This document shows, piece after piece, positions 7,353-11,940 of a stretch of DNA of 11,940 bases. A program made the translations under genes and the position numbers. The notes below the pieces were generated by a model, which saw nothing but the letters and a program-made list of their open reading frames with translations, was not told the origin of the DNA and did not search any database. Positions within the stretch are counted from its first letter, which is position 1. Each line of letters begins with the position of its first letter. The stretch covers positions 1 to 11,940 of the forward strand of contig JAHKAT010000119.1 in NCBI GenBank assembly GCA_018825925.1, given 5' to 3'. This stretch comes from Bacteroidota bacterium (GTDB lineage: Bacteria > Bacteroidota > Bacteroidia > Flavobacteriales_D > Crocinitomicaceae).

Positions 7353-8178
7353 AATACTCCAACTTCAGCCAGGTGCGTCAAAAAATGAAATAAAAAGCGC
7401 CTTTCGAAAACTAGTTTTTATCTATCATCCAGATGTCAACCCGAGCCCGGATGCTAGAGATAAATTCATTCGCATTCAAGAAGCATACGAAGTATTATAT
7501 AACAATCAGTATGTAGCTAACAAATCAACTCCTACTGAAAGTCCGTTAGAAAAAAGAAAGCGAGAAGAAAAAGATCGTATTAAAAAAGCTCGAGAACGAT
7601 TCGAAAAGCAACGAATGAAGGAAAAGACTTTAAACGATCGCTATTATAAAACACTAACGGAAGGGAAAAATTGGTTGGTTTTCAAAATTGGAACTATAGC
7701 TTGTTTTGCAATTTCACTTTTAATTGTTTTGGAATTTATCTTACCTCGACATTATGTAGCAGATACTATTCAAGGATTTTCAAGAGAAAGATATGGTGGA
7801 ATGGTTACTTCGTCAGTGGTTCTTGTTTCCTTAGAAAACCAAGGGAAGTTTTGGATTGAAAATGAGAACTTTACATCTATTTTTGATTTTCATCATTGTT
7901 TTGTGGAACGCACCTGGATTTTTCATCAACCTATATCGATTATTCATCCACAAGCCAGTGCTACCTTAGTTCACCCTATAGATTTCTCTGTTTATGCCAT
8001 TTTTCCTTTAAGCTTGTTGATTTTGCTCATTCCGGCATTTACGATGTGGTACAAAAGAAAGAATGCCAATTTCACAATTCTTTACAACGCCAGTTACTAT
8101 GTGATTTTTCCTTTGGTGATTTTATTTTTAGTCAATGACTATAGGTGGATTCACTTACTTACCTTCGGTTTTTACTAA
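7336..8178 (+). CDS. Membrane-anchored J-domain (DnaJ-like) protein
   Basis: The product has 280 residues. Residues 1-60 form a J domain: YYEILQLQPGAS, a helix II with AFRKL, the invariant HPD at 31-33, and helix III with KFIRIQEAYEVL. J domains stimulate the ATPase of DnaK-type chaperones. A highly charged, probably coiled helix follows (about 70-105, rich in K, R and E). Hydrophobic segments at about 114-136, 217-238 and 251-267 predict three membrane passes. The glycine/phenylalanine region, zinc finger and substrate-binding domain of true DnaJ are absent, so this is a type III J protein that would recruit DnaK to the membrane. The middle part (about 140-215) resembles nothing I know. Its start lies inside menE (17-nt overlap), implying translational coupling. 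Its stop overlaps the smpB stop by 4 nt. Confidence 0.9.
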   Translation: MKEYYEILQLQPGASKNEIKSAFRKLVFIYHPDVNPSPDARDKFIRIQEAYEVLYNNQYVANKSTPTESPLEKRKREEKDRIKKARERFEKQRMKEKTLNDRYYKTLTEGKNWLVFKIGTIACFAISLLIVLEFILPRHYVADTIQGFSRERYGGMVTSSVVLVSLENQGKFWIENENFTSIFDFHHCFVERTWIFHQPISIIHPQASATLVHPIDFSVYAIFPLSLLILLIPAFTMWYKRKNANFTILYNASYYVIFPLVILFLVNDYRWIHLLTFGFY

Positions 8179-8627
8179 CGCTTTAAAGCGCGATCCATTT
8201 CACGCTGATCGTCCTTGGCCTTGAGGTCGTCGCGTTTATCATGTAGTTTTTTACCTCTAGCACAGGCAATTAACAATTTTGCAAATCCTTTTTCATTGAT
8301 AAAAATTTTCAAAGGAACTATGGTGTTTCCTTTGACTTTCATCCATTTTTCAAGTCGATTGATTTCACGTTTATTCAGTAAAAGTTTTCGATCGCCTTTT
8401 GGTTTGTGATTGTAAAATGAGCCATTTTCATATGGATTCACAAACATGTTTCTAATAAACACTTCGTTATTCACCAGGACACAATAGGCTTCCAGAATCG
8501 ATGCTTTATTGCTACGTATACTTTTTATTTCTGTTCCCGACAACACCATCCCAGCGGTAAATTCCTCATCCAGATGATACTCGAATCGAGCCCGTTTGTT
8601 GCGAACATTAACATCTGCTGCACTCAT
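8175..8627 (-). CDS. smpB: SsrA-binding protein SmpB
   Basis: SmpB binds tmRNA and delivers it to stalled ribosomes for trans-translation, mimicking the codon-anticodon arm in the A site. The product has 150 residues, the normal length. Family features are the N-terminal NKRARFEYHLDEEFTAGMVLSGTEIKS-type beta-barrel start (about 9-36; the GTEIKS segment is diagnostic), the HKPKGDRKLLLNKREI segment (about 74-89), GNTIVPLKIF (about 100-109), and the basic C-terminal tail KLHDKRDDLKAKDDQREMDRALKR, which enters the mRNA channel. It is the second gene of a minus-strand pair. Its ATG overlaps the stop of the upstream membrane-protein gene as ATGA (8624-8627), which implies translational coupling. 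Its end overlaps the convergent J-domain gene by 4 nt. Its RNA partner ssrA is also in this window at 11300-11700. Confidence 0.98.
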   Translation of the reverse strand: MSAADVNVRNKRARFEYHLDEEFTAGMVLSGTEIKSIRSNKASILEAYCVLVNNEVFIRNMFVNPYENGSFYNHKPKGDRKLLLNKREINRLEKWMKVKGNTIVPLKIFINEKGFAKLLIACARGKKLHDKRDDLKAKDDQREMDRALKR

Positions 8628-9283
8628 CTCGCTTCTACAGAAATCAACTTTTGCTCCTTCACCGCTTTATAAAAGAATATGATACAACCCAGCATCAAAA
8701 CATGGCTTAAATCATCTTTGTTAAACCAGATATGAGGATTAATTTTCATCAAAAAAATAAACGCAGAAGGCAAAAGTATTAAAACACCTAAAGAAATCCA
8801 TCTAAGATTTTCTTCTCCACGTTTAAACCAATGGAAAGCCATACAACCACAAAGTATGTATTTCAAAATTGCATCGATGGCTACAAATACAAATGATTGC
8901 AAACTGATTGCAAGTACAATGATTAATGCCGAATACAACCAAACAGTCAATCGATATTTTTGAGCTTTCTTTTCATCATAATAGGTGAACATAGCGAAAA
9001 GCGCATAGCAGCCGGCCAAAACTCCTAAAATCCATGTTGGAATTTTACCAATAATACCTGAATATTGGTAAAACAAATGACCCAAACCACTTAAAAACAT
9101 AGAAACAGCCAAGATTCCAAAAAAAGTTCTCCAGTGGTCTTTGAATTCATCATCGTTGGGCTTTAAGTTAAAAAAAGCATACAATGCAAAACCGGCTATC
9201 GACCAATTGGTTAATAACGCCATAGGTTCTTGTAATTTAAGACCTAAAAATTCAAAGGTAATAAGATATGAATCAGCACTCAT
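8624..9283 (-). CDS. Seven-helix membrane protein of uncertain family
   Basis: The product has 219 residues and seven predicted membrane helices (about 22-40, 54-74, 81-102, 112-130, 132-152, 161-180, 193-207). I cannot assign a named function. Polar residues sit in helices in a pattern reminiscent of the CREST superfamily of membrane hydrolases (alkaline ceramidase, PAQR and relatives): Glu19 before helix 1, Ser65-x3-His69 in helix 2, and Asp190-Asp191-x-x-His194 at the start of the last helix. In true CREST members the last motif is His-rich, so this match is partial and only suggestive. The lysoplasmalogenase YhhN family was considered, but its motifs are not evident. The ATG at 9283 sits 7 nt past a strong promoter box. 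The gene ends in an ATGA overlap with smpB, so the two are expressed together. Confidence 0.85.
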   Translation of the reverse strand: MSADSYLITFEFLGLKLQEPMALLTNWSIAGFALYAFFNLKPNDDEFKDHWRTFFGILAVSMFLSGLGHLFYQYSGIIGKIPTWILGVLAGCYALFAMFTYYDEKKAQKYRLTVWLYSALIIVLAISLQSFVFVAIDAILKYILCGCMAFHWFKRGEENLRWISLGVLILLPSAFIFLMKINPHIWFNKDDLSHVLMLGCIIFFYKAVKEQKLISVEAR

Positions 9284-9290
9284 TGGATTG

Positions 9291-9320
9291 CAAATATAGG
9301 CAATACCTCTACTCTAGCAA
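9291..9320 (-). promoter_or_regulatory. Promoter of the membrane protein-smpB operon, near-leaderless
   Basis: On the minus strand, TTG (plus 9318-9320), exactly 19 nt, then TATATTTG (plus 9291-9298) matches the Bacteroidota consensus TTG-N19-TAnnTTTG. Transcription should start at about 9284-9287, which leaves 0-4 nt of leader before the ATG at 9283. Confidence 0.8.
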
Positions 9321-9348
9321 TAAAATCTGCACCATTTGCTCATGATAA

Positions 9349-9380
9349 TTGTAGTAAAATGCCACATTTAAGTACTTTTA
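9349..9380 (+). promoter_or_regulatory. Possible weak promoter of recR
   Basis: TTG at 9349-9351, 21 nt, then TACTTTTA at 9373-9380 (7 of 8 positions of TAnnTTTG). If used, transcription would start at or beside the GTG at 9385. No better candidate is visible in the 101-nt divergent gap. Confidence 0.35.
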
Positions 9381-9384
9381 ACGA

Positions 9385-9990
9385 GTGAAAATACCTTCAA
9401 AACATATTGAGAACGCCGTTGACCAACTTTCTAGCTTACCTGGAATAGGAAAAAGAACTGCCTTGCGTTTGGTTTTGCAATTGTTAAACAGAACAGAAGA
9501 AGACATTCAAACCTTTGCCGATTCCTTTGTTCACATGAAAAAGAAAGTAAAAAAATGCGAATCATGTGGTAATGTTTCTGATGAAATTATTTGTGAAATC
9601 TGTAAGAATCCGAATCGAGACCAATCAATGATTTGTATAGTTGAGGACATTAGGGATGTTTTAGCTCTGGAATCGACCGGTTATTATAAAGGAATCTATC
9701 ATATTCTTGGAGGAATTATTTCACCTATGGATGGAATTGGCCCGTCTGATTTAAATATTCCTTCACTTTTAGAGAAAGCGCAAAATGGAGAAATTAAAGA
9801 AATTATTTTTGCTTTAAGCGCAACGATGGAAGGAGATACGACCAATTTTTATCTATTTAAAAAACTACAGCCTTTTGAATTGGCTATAACCTGTTTATCA
9901 AGAGGTGTGGCTGTAGGCACAGAACTGCAGTATGCCGATGAGTTAACTTTGGGAAGGTCTTTAATGAATCGACAACCTTTCGTGATGTAA
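9385..9990 (+). CDS. recR: Recombination mediator protein RecR
   Basis: RecR acts with RecO (and RecF) to load RecA onto single-stranded DNA during gap repair. The product has 201 residues, the standard length. Domains in order are: a helix-hairpin-helix (LSSLPGIGKRTALRLVLQLL, about 15-34); a four-cysteine zinc finger with Cys58, Cys61, Cys70 and Cys73; a Toprim domain beginning at ICIVED (83-88) with HILGG and SPMDGIGP; and the conserved C-terminal CLSRGVAVGTELQYADELTLG. The start must be the GTG at 9385, because an in-frame TAA lies at 9379-9381 and the first residues (KIPSKHIENAVDQLSSLPGIGKRTA) align with RecR N-termini. The gene is divergent from the smpB operon (101-nt gap) and is followed by mscL after 52 nt. 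Confidence 0.97.
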   Translation: MKIPSKHIENAVDQLSSLPGIGKRTALRLVLQLLNRTEEDIQTFADSFVHMKKKVKKCESCGNVSDEIICEICKNPNRDQSMICIVEDIRDVLALESTGYYKGIYHILGGIISPMDGIGPSDLNIPSLLEKAQNGEIKEIIFALSATMEGDTTNFYLFKKLQPFELAITCLSRGVAVGTELQYADELTLGRSLMNRQPFVM

Positions 9991-10042
9991 TTTATTGTAC
10001 TTAAAAAATACTATCTTAGTTATTCATATTAAAAATATACTT

Positions 10043-10414
10043 ATGTTAAAAGAATTCAAAGCATTTATTATGCGTGGCAACGTTGTTGATTTAGCCGTTG
10101 CAGTCATCATCGGAGCAGCATTTGGAGCGATTGTTAGTTCACTAGTCGCTGACGTTATCACTCCTCTTCTACTAAAACCAGTAATGGAATCCTTGGGTGT
10201 AGACAAGTTAGCCGACGTTTCTTGGAACGGTGTTTTGTACGGTAAATTTTTAGCTTCGGTTATCAACTTCATCGTTGTTGCTCTTTGTATTTTCTTGATG
10301 ATCAAAGGATTAAAATCATTAGAAAAGAAAAAAGAAGAAGCTCCAGCTGCACCACCAGCTCCGACTAAAGACCAAATTTTATTGGAGGAAATAAGAGATT
10401 TACTTAAAAAATAA
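10043..10414 (+). CDS. mscL: Large-conductance mechanosensitive channel
   Basis: MscL is a homopentameric inner-membrane channel that opens under membrane tension to release solutes during hypo-osmotic shock. The product has 123 residues from the ATG at 10043. An in-frame TTG at 9995 would add 16 residues not found in the family, so it is rejected. The N-terminal amphipathic helix and first transmembrane helix are diagnostic (LKEFKAFIMRGNVVDLAVAV, then IIGAAFGAIVSSLVADVITPLL). A short loop (about 45-65) contains YGKF. The second helix is about 67-88 (ASVINFIVVALCIFLMIKGL). After it come a basic cluster, an Ala/Pro linker and the C-terminal bundle helix TKDQILLEEIRDLLKK. It lies 52 nt after recR with no terminator between, so read-through from recR is possible. 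A terminator follows. Confidence 0.98.
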   Translation: MLKEFKAFIMRGNVVDLAVAVIIGAAFGAIVSSLVADVITPLLLKPVMESLGVDKLADVSWNGVLYGKFLASVINFIVVALCIFLMIKGLKSLEKKKEEAPAAPPAPTKDQILLEEIRDLLKK

Positions 10415-10421
10415 TTGACTT

Positions 10422-10453
10422 AAAAAAGCTACTATTCATTTAGTAGCTTTTTT
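10422..10453 (+). terminator. Intrinsic terminator after mscL
   Basis: A perfect 13-bp stem, AAAAAAGCTACTA (10422-10434) with TAGTAGCTTTTTT (10441-10453), has a 6-nt loop. It starts 8 nt after the mscL stop. Confidence 0.95.
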
Positions 10454-10471
10454 ATTCTAATTGTTATTGAC

Positions 10472-10500
10472 TTGAGTGTCAAAAAAAAAATGTAATTTCG
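10472..10500 (+). promoter_or_regulatory. Predicted promoter of the RRM-protein gene
   Basis: TTG at 10472-10474, 18 nt including an unbroken run of ten A, then TAATTTCG at 10493-10500 (7 of 8 of TAnnTTTG). Transcription would start near 10505, giving a leader of about 60 nt. Confidence 0.55.
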
Positions 10501-10515
10501 GTCTTTAATAACACG

Positions 10516-10535
10516 AATGAAGACCAATCTTCATT
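10516..10535 (+). promoter_or_regulatory. Hairpin in the leader of the RRM-protein gene
   Basis: AATGAAGA (10516-10523) pairs perfectly with TCTTCATT (10528-10535) around the tetraloop CCAA. The hairpin lies 28 nt before the ATG. It has no T-tract, so it is not a terminator. It is a candidate for autoregulation by the encoded RNA-binding protein or for mRNA stability control (inference). Confidence 0.55.
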
Positions 10536-10563
10536 TTCTAGAGCAAAAAGTGAACAAAAAAGT

Positions 10564-11211
10564 ATGACCAGTATTTTTGTTGCCAAATTAGATTTTGGAG
10601 TTGACAATGCACAACTGAAAACCATTTTTGAAACCTATGGTACTGTCTTAAAAGCAACTGTTGCAACTGACCGTGAAACCGGGAAGTCAAGAGGGTTTGG
10701 ATTTGTAGAAATGGCCAATGATGAAGAGGCTCAGGAAGCAATCCAGCAGTTAGATAATTCAACAGTAAGCGGTAGAACAATTTCCGTTAAACAAGCAGAG
10801 GATCGCAGTAATGCTGTGAAAAAACCTTTCAACAAAGGTAACGATCGCGGTGATTTCACTCCGAGAGACAATGCTTCTGGAGATCGACCGCCACGACCTG
10901 CTTTTACTGACTCCACTGACAGTCGTCCACCTTTCGTTCCACAATCCGATTTTGGAGGAATGGCTCGTAAGAAAAAAGACGACTTGAAAAAGAGTGATAA
11001 GCCAAAGACCCACAAGATGGAGGCTTATAAAAAATCAGGTAAGGAAGGCACCTACCTCAATGAGGATGATGAAATAGATGAAGACTTTGACTTATTTGGT
11101 CGCGATGAAGACGAAGATGGAGATGAAGATTACTCTAAGTATCTTGTGAATTCTTCCGAAGATGATGAGGATTACGAAGATGATGAGGATTATGAAGACG
11201 AAGAGGATTAA
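10564..11211 (+). CDS. Single-RRM RNA-binding protein with acidic tail
   Basis: The product has 215 residues. Residues 2-78 are one RNA recognition motif: RNP2 is IFVAKL (4-9) and RNP1 is RGFGFVEM (43-50), with the aromatic residues that stack on RNA bases intact. Bacterial single-RRM proteins of this type are often cold- or stress-responsive and bind single-stranded RNA. A disordered, basic and Pro-rich linker follows (about 80-160, with RPPRP, RPPFVP and KKKDDLKKSDKPK). The last 50 residues are extremely acidic and include tandem EDDEDY units encoded by an 18-nt direct repeat. The tail could compete with RNA for the RRM or basic linker, or mediate contacts; that is inference. The gene is monocistronic, with its own promoter and a leader hairpin. 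No hairpin terminator is visible after the stop, only a T-run at 11219-11226. Confidence 0.93.
   Translation: MTSIFVAKLDFGVDNAQLKTIFETYGTVLKATVATDRETGKSRGFGFVEMANDEEAQEAIQQLDNSTVSGRTISVKQAEDRSNAVKKPFNKGNDRGDFTPRDNASGDRPPRPAFTDSTDSRPPFVPQSDFGGMARKKKDDLKKSDKPKTHKMEAYKKSGKEGTYLNEDDEIDEDFDLFGRDEDEDGDEDYSKYLVNSSEDDEDYEDDEDYEDEED
11158..11193 (+). repeat. 18-nt tandem repeat in the acidic tail of the RRM protein
   Basis: GAAGATGATGAGGATTAC (11158-11175) is followed directly by GAAGATGATGAGGATTAT (11176-11193), 17 of 18 identical, encoding EDDEDY twice. A shorter related unit (EDEED) follows. Such in-frame repeats can vary in copy number by slippage. Confidence 0.85.
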
Positions 11212-11276
11212 CTAATTCTTTTTTTTCAAACAACTTTTTCTAAATATATACTTTCAACAAACCTATTTTTTTGTTG

Positions 11277-11284
11277 TACCTTTG
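11277..11284 (+). promoter_or_regulatory. -7 box of the ssrA promoter
   Basis: TACCTTTG matches TAnnTTTG exactly and lies 15 nt before the mature 5' end of tmRNA, implying a short leader (about 10 nt) removed by RNase P. No clear TTG is found at -33, and the nearest candidate is CTTTC at 11251-11255. An inverted repeat CAACAA (11255-11260) / TTGTTG (11271-11276) abuts the box. Confidence 0.7.
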
Positions 11285-11299
11285 TAGTGCACAATACCC

Positions 11300-11700
11300 G
11301 GGGTCGTATTGGATTTGACAGCGGTAGCAATAGTTGAGTGTAAGCATGCAGAGCCTTGAAGTGAAGCTCTTTAATCTTTCGTTTCAAAACATAATTGACA
11401 ACACGTCATACGCACTTGCAGCTTAATAAACCAAGTTTATTAGCTTAATCTCAGCCGAAGTTTAGTACGCGAGACAAGTACCTCCACCCAGCTCTCCACC
11501 TGTTAGAGCGGGAATTGTGAGGTTCATTCCTTACAGGTTGGTTTATCAAATGCTTTGGTTGATAAACGAGATAAAAAAGCTACGGTTTTCGTTTGGGTGT
11601 TCATGTCCGCGCGTTTACTCGACAATCAAATCATGAAATAAGCATGTAGAAGCCTTAAAGATTCGTCGTTTGGACGAGGGTTCGAAACCCTCCGACTCCA
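11300..11700 (+). ncRNA. ssrA: Transfer-messenger RNA (tmRNA)
   Basis: tmRNA enters stalled ribosomes with SmpB, acts first as alanyl-tRNA and then as mRNA, and adds a degradation tag. The length is about 401 nt. The 5' GGGGTCG (11300-11306) pairs with CGACTCC (11693-11699), and the third pair is the G-U wobble that is the alanine identity signal. The discriminator is A11700. CCA is not encoded and must be added. The T-arm is GAGGG-TTCGAAA-CCCTC (11677-11693), preceded by the stem TCGTC/GACGA. The tag frame is at 11397-11426. Other helices are TAATAAAC/GTTTATTA (11424-11431/11435-11442), directly over the stop codons, and GTTTATCAA/TTGATAAAC (11541-11549/11559-11567), a pseudoknot-type stem. 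The sequences AAGCATGC (5' part) and AAGCATGT (3' part) form helix P2. It is a one-piece, not permuted, tmRNA. Confidence 0.97.
11397..11429 (+). other. Proteolysis-tag reading frame inside tmRNA
   Basis: GAC AAC ACG TCA TAC GCA CTT GCA GCT, then TAA TAA, encodes DNTSYALAA, so the full tag would be A-DNTSYALAA. The end YALAA is the normal ClpXP-type degron. The resume codon was chosen because TAATT precedes GAC as TAGTC precedes GCA in E. coli, and because nine encoded residues is the usual length in the phylum. The frame is also open upstream, so the exact first codon is an inference. Confidence 0.75.
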
Positions 11701-11708
11701 CTCTGATA

Positions 11709-11744
11709 AAAAAAGCATCTCGCCTTTGGCAGAGATGCTTTTTT
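11709..11744 (+). terminator. Intrinsic terminator of ssrA
   Basis: GCATCTC (11715-11721) pairs with GAGATGC (11732-11738). The stem is extended inward by GCC/GGC around a TTT loop with one bulged A, and outward by A6/T6, and it ends in a T-run. It begins 8 nt after the tmRNA 3' end. Confidence 0.93.
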
Positions 11745-11940
11745 ATGAGATTTTGTCAAGCTTGCTTGAACGAAAGATCATAGAAAAAGCAACTCTCTTT
11801 CAGAGGAACGAGGAAAGGAGATACTTTGTTTATCCACTGCACGTTAACAAAAGGGTTCACGAAACACGAGGCACGAGTGATTCGTAAACCCTCCGATAGG
11901 AGCTCTTACCAGGGCTCTTGTTCGAAGCAGTGCTTCTCAC
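11745..11940. other. Unassigned inverted-repeat-rich segment after ssrA
   Basis: No reading frame of convincing length or composition is found on either strand. The segment holds an imperfect inverted repeat AGGGTTCACGAA (11852-11863) / TTCGTAAACCCT (11881-11892), 11 of 12 paired, with CACGAG twice in the loop (11865-11870, 11872-11877). It also holds CAAGC/GCTTG (11758-11769) and GAAGC/GCTTC near 11924-11936. AAACCCTCCGA at 11886-11896 repeats the tmRNA T-arm/acceptor sequence at 11685-11695. It runs off the window edge. Confidence 0.6.

Noticed and set aside
8179..8190. 12-nt perfect palindrome CGCTTTAAAGCG
   Set aside because: It lies inside the smpB coding end and encodes the conserved ALKR tail; no T-tract or regulatory context.
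9995..10042. Longer MscL starting at TTG 9995
   Set aside because: The diagnostic MscL N-terminus begins at the ATG at 10043; the extra 16 residues have no family counterpart.
11300..11700. tRNA or two-piece (permuted) tmRNA instead of one-piece tmRNA
   Set aside because: The acceptor strands are at the two ends in the normal order, with the tag frame between them.
1..11940. CRISPR array, insertion sequence, toxin-antitoxin or defence system
   Set aside because: No regularly spaced repeats, no transposase or integrase motif, and no paired small toxin-antitoxin genes were seen. The two STAS-like genes lack toxin or antitoxin features.

Overview
The window is AT-rich and comes from a member of the Bacteroidota, most likely order Flavobacteriales. 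A Crocinitomicaceae/Fluviicola-like source is possible, but that is only an impression from protein style. The reasons are: a flavobacterial-type GyrA C-terminal domain; gyrA followed by a secreted TPR protein; a six-domain ribosomal protein S1 with a low-complexity tail; no Shine-Dalgarno sequences before most starts; and promoter boxes of the Bacteroidota type (TTG, 18-21 nt, TAnnTTTG). The genes are mostly core housekeeping genes. I see no insertion sequence, CRISPR array, phage gene or defence gene.

Layout. 1-2745: the 3' end of gyrA and a secreted TPR protein in one unit, closed by a strong intrinsic terminator. 2746-3137: a gene-free stretch ending in the rpsA promoter and a leader hairpin. 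3138-4993: rpsA and its terminator. 5039-5830: two small tandem paralogues with a probable STAS/SpoIIAA-like fold. 5823-6251 (minus): a secreted thioredoxin-fold protein, convergent with and overlapping the second paralogue. 6333-8178: a compact menE (menaquinone synthesis) overlapping a membrane-anchored J-domain protein. 8175-9283 (minus): a seven-helix membrane protein translationally coupled to smpB, driven by a near-leaderless promoter. 9385-10453: recR (GTG start), mscL and a terminator. 10493-11211: an RRM protein with an acidic tail behind a 5'-UTR hairpin. 11277-11744: ssrA (tmRNA) with promoter and terminator. 11745-11940: an unassigned, inverted-repeat-rich segment.

Functional links. 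SmpB and tmRNA, the two partners of trans-translation, lie about 2.7 kb apart on opposite strands. S1 and the RRM protein are further RNA-binding factors. GyrA and RecR act on DNA topology and recombinational repair. MscL, the thioredoxin-fold protein, the TPR protein, the J-domain protein and the seven-helix protein are envelope proteins.

Nothing here is clearly a new multi-gene system. The best leads are: the segment after ssrA, which carries an interrupted copy of the tmRNA T-arm sequence; the tmRNA tag, which appears to begin with Asp; the seven-helix protein coupled to smpB; the structured leaders of rpsA and the RRM gene; and the tandem STAS-like pair.
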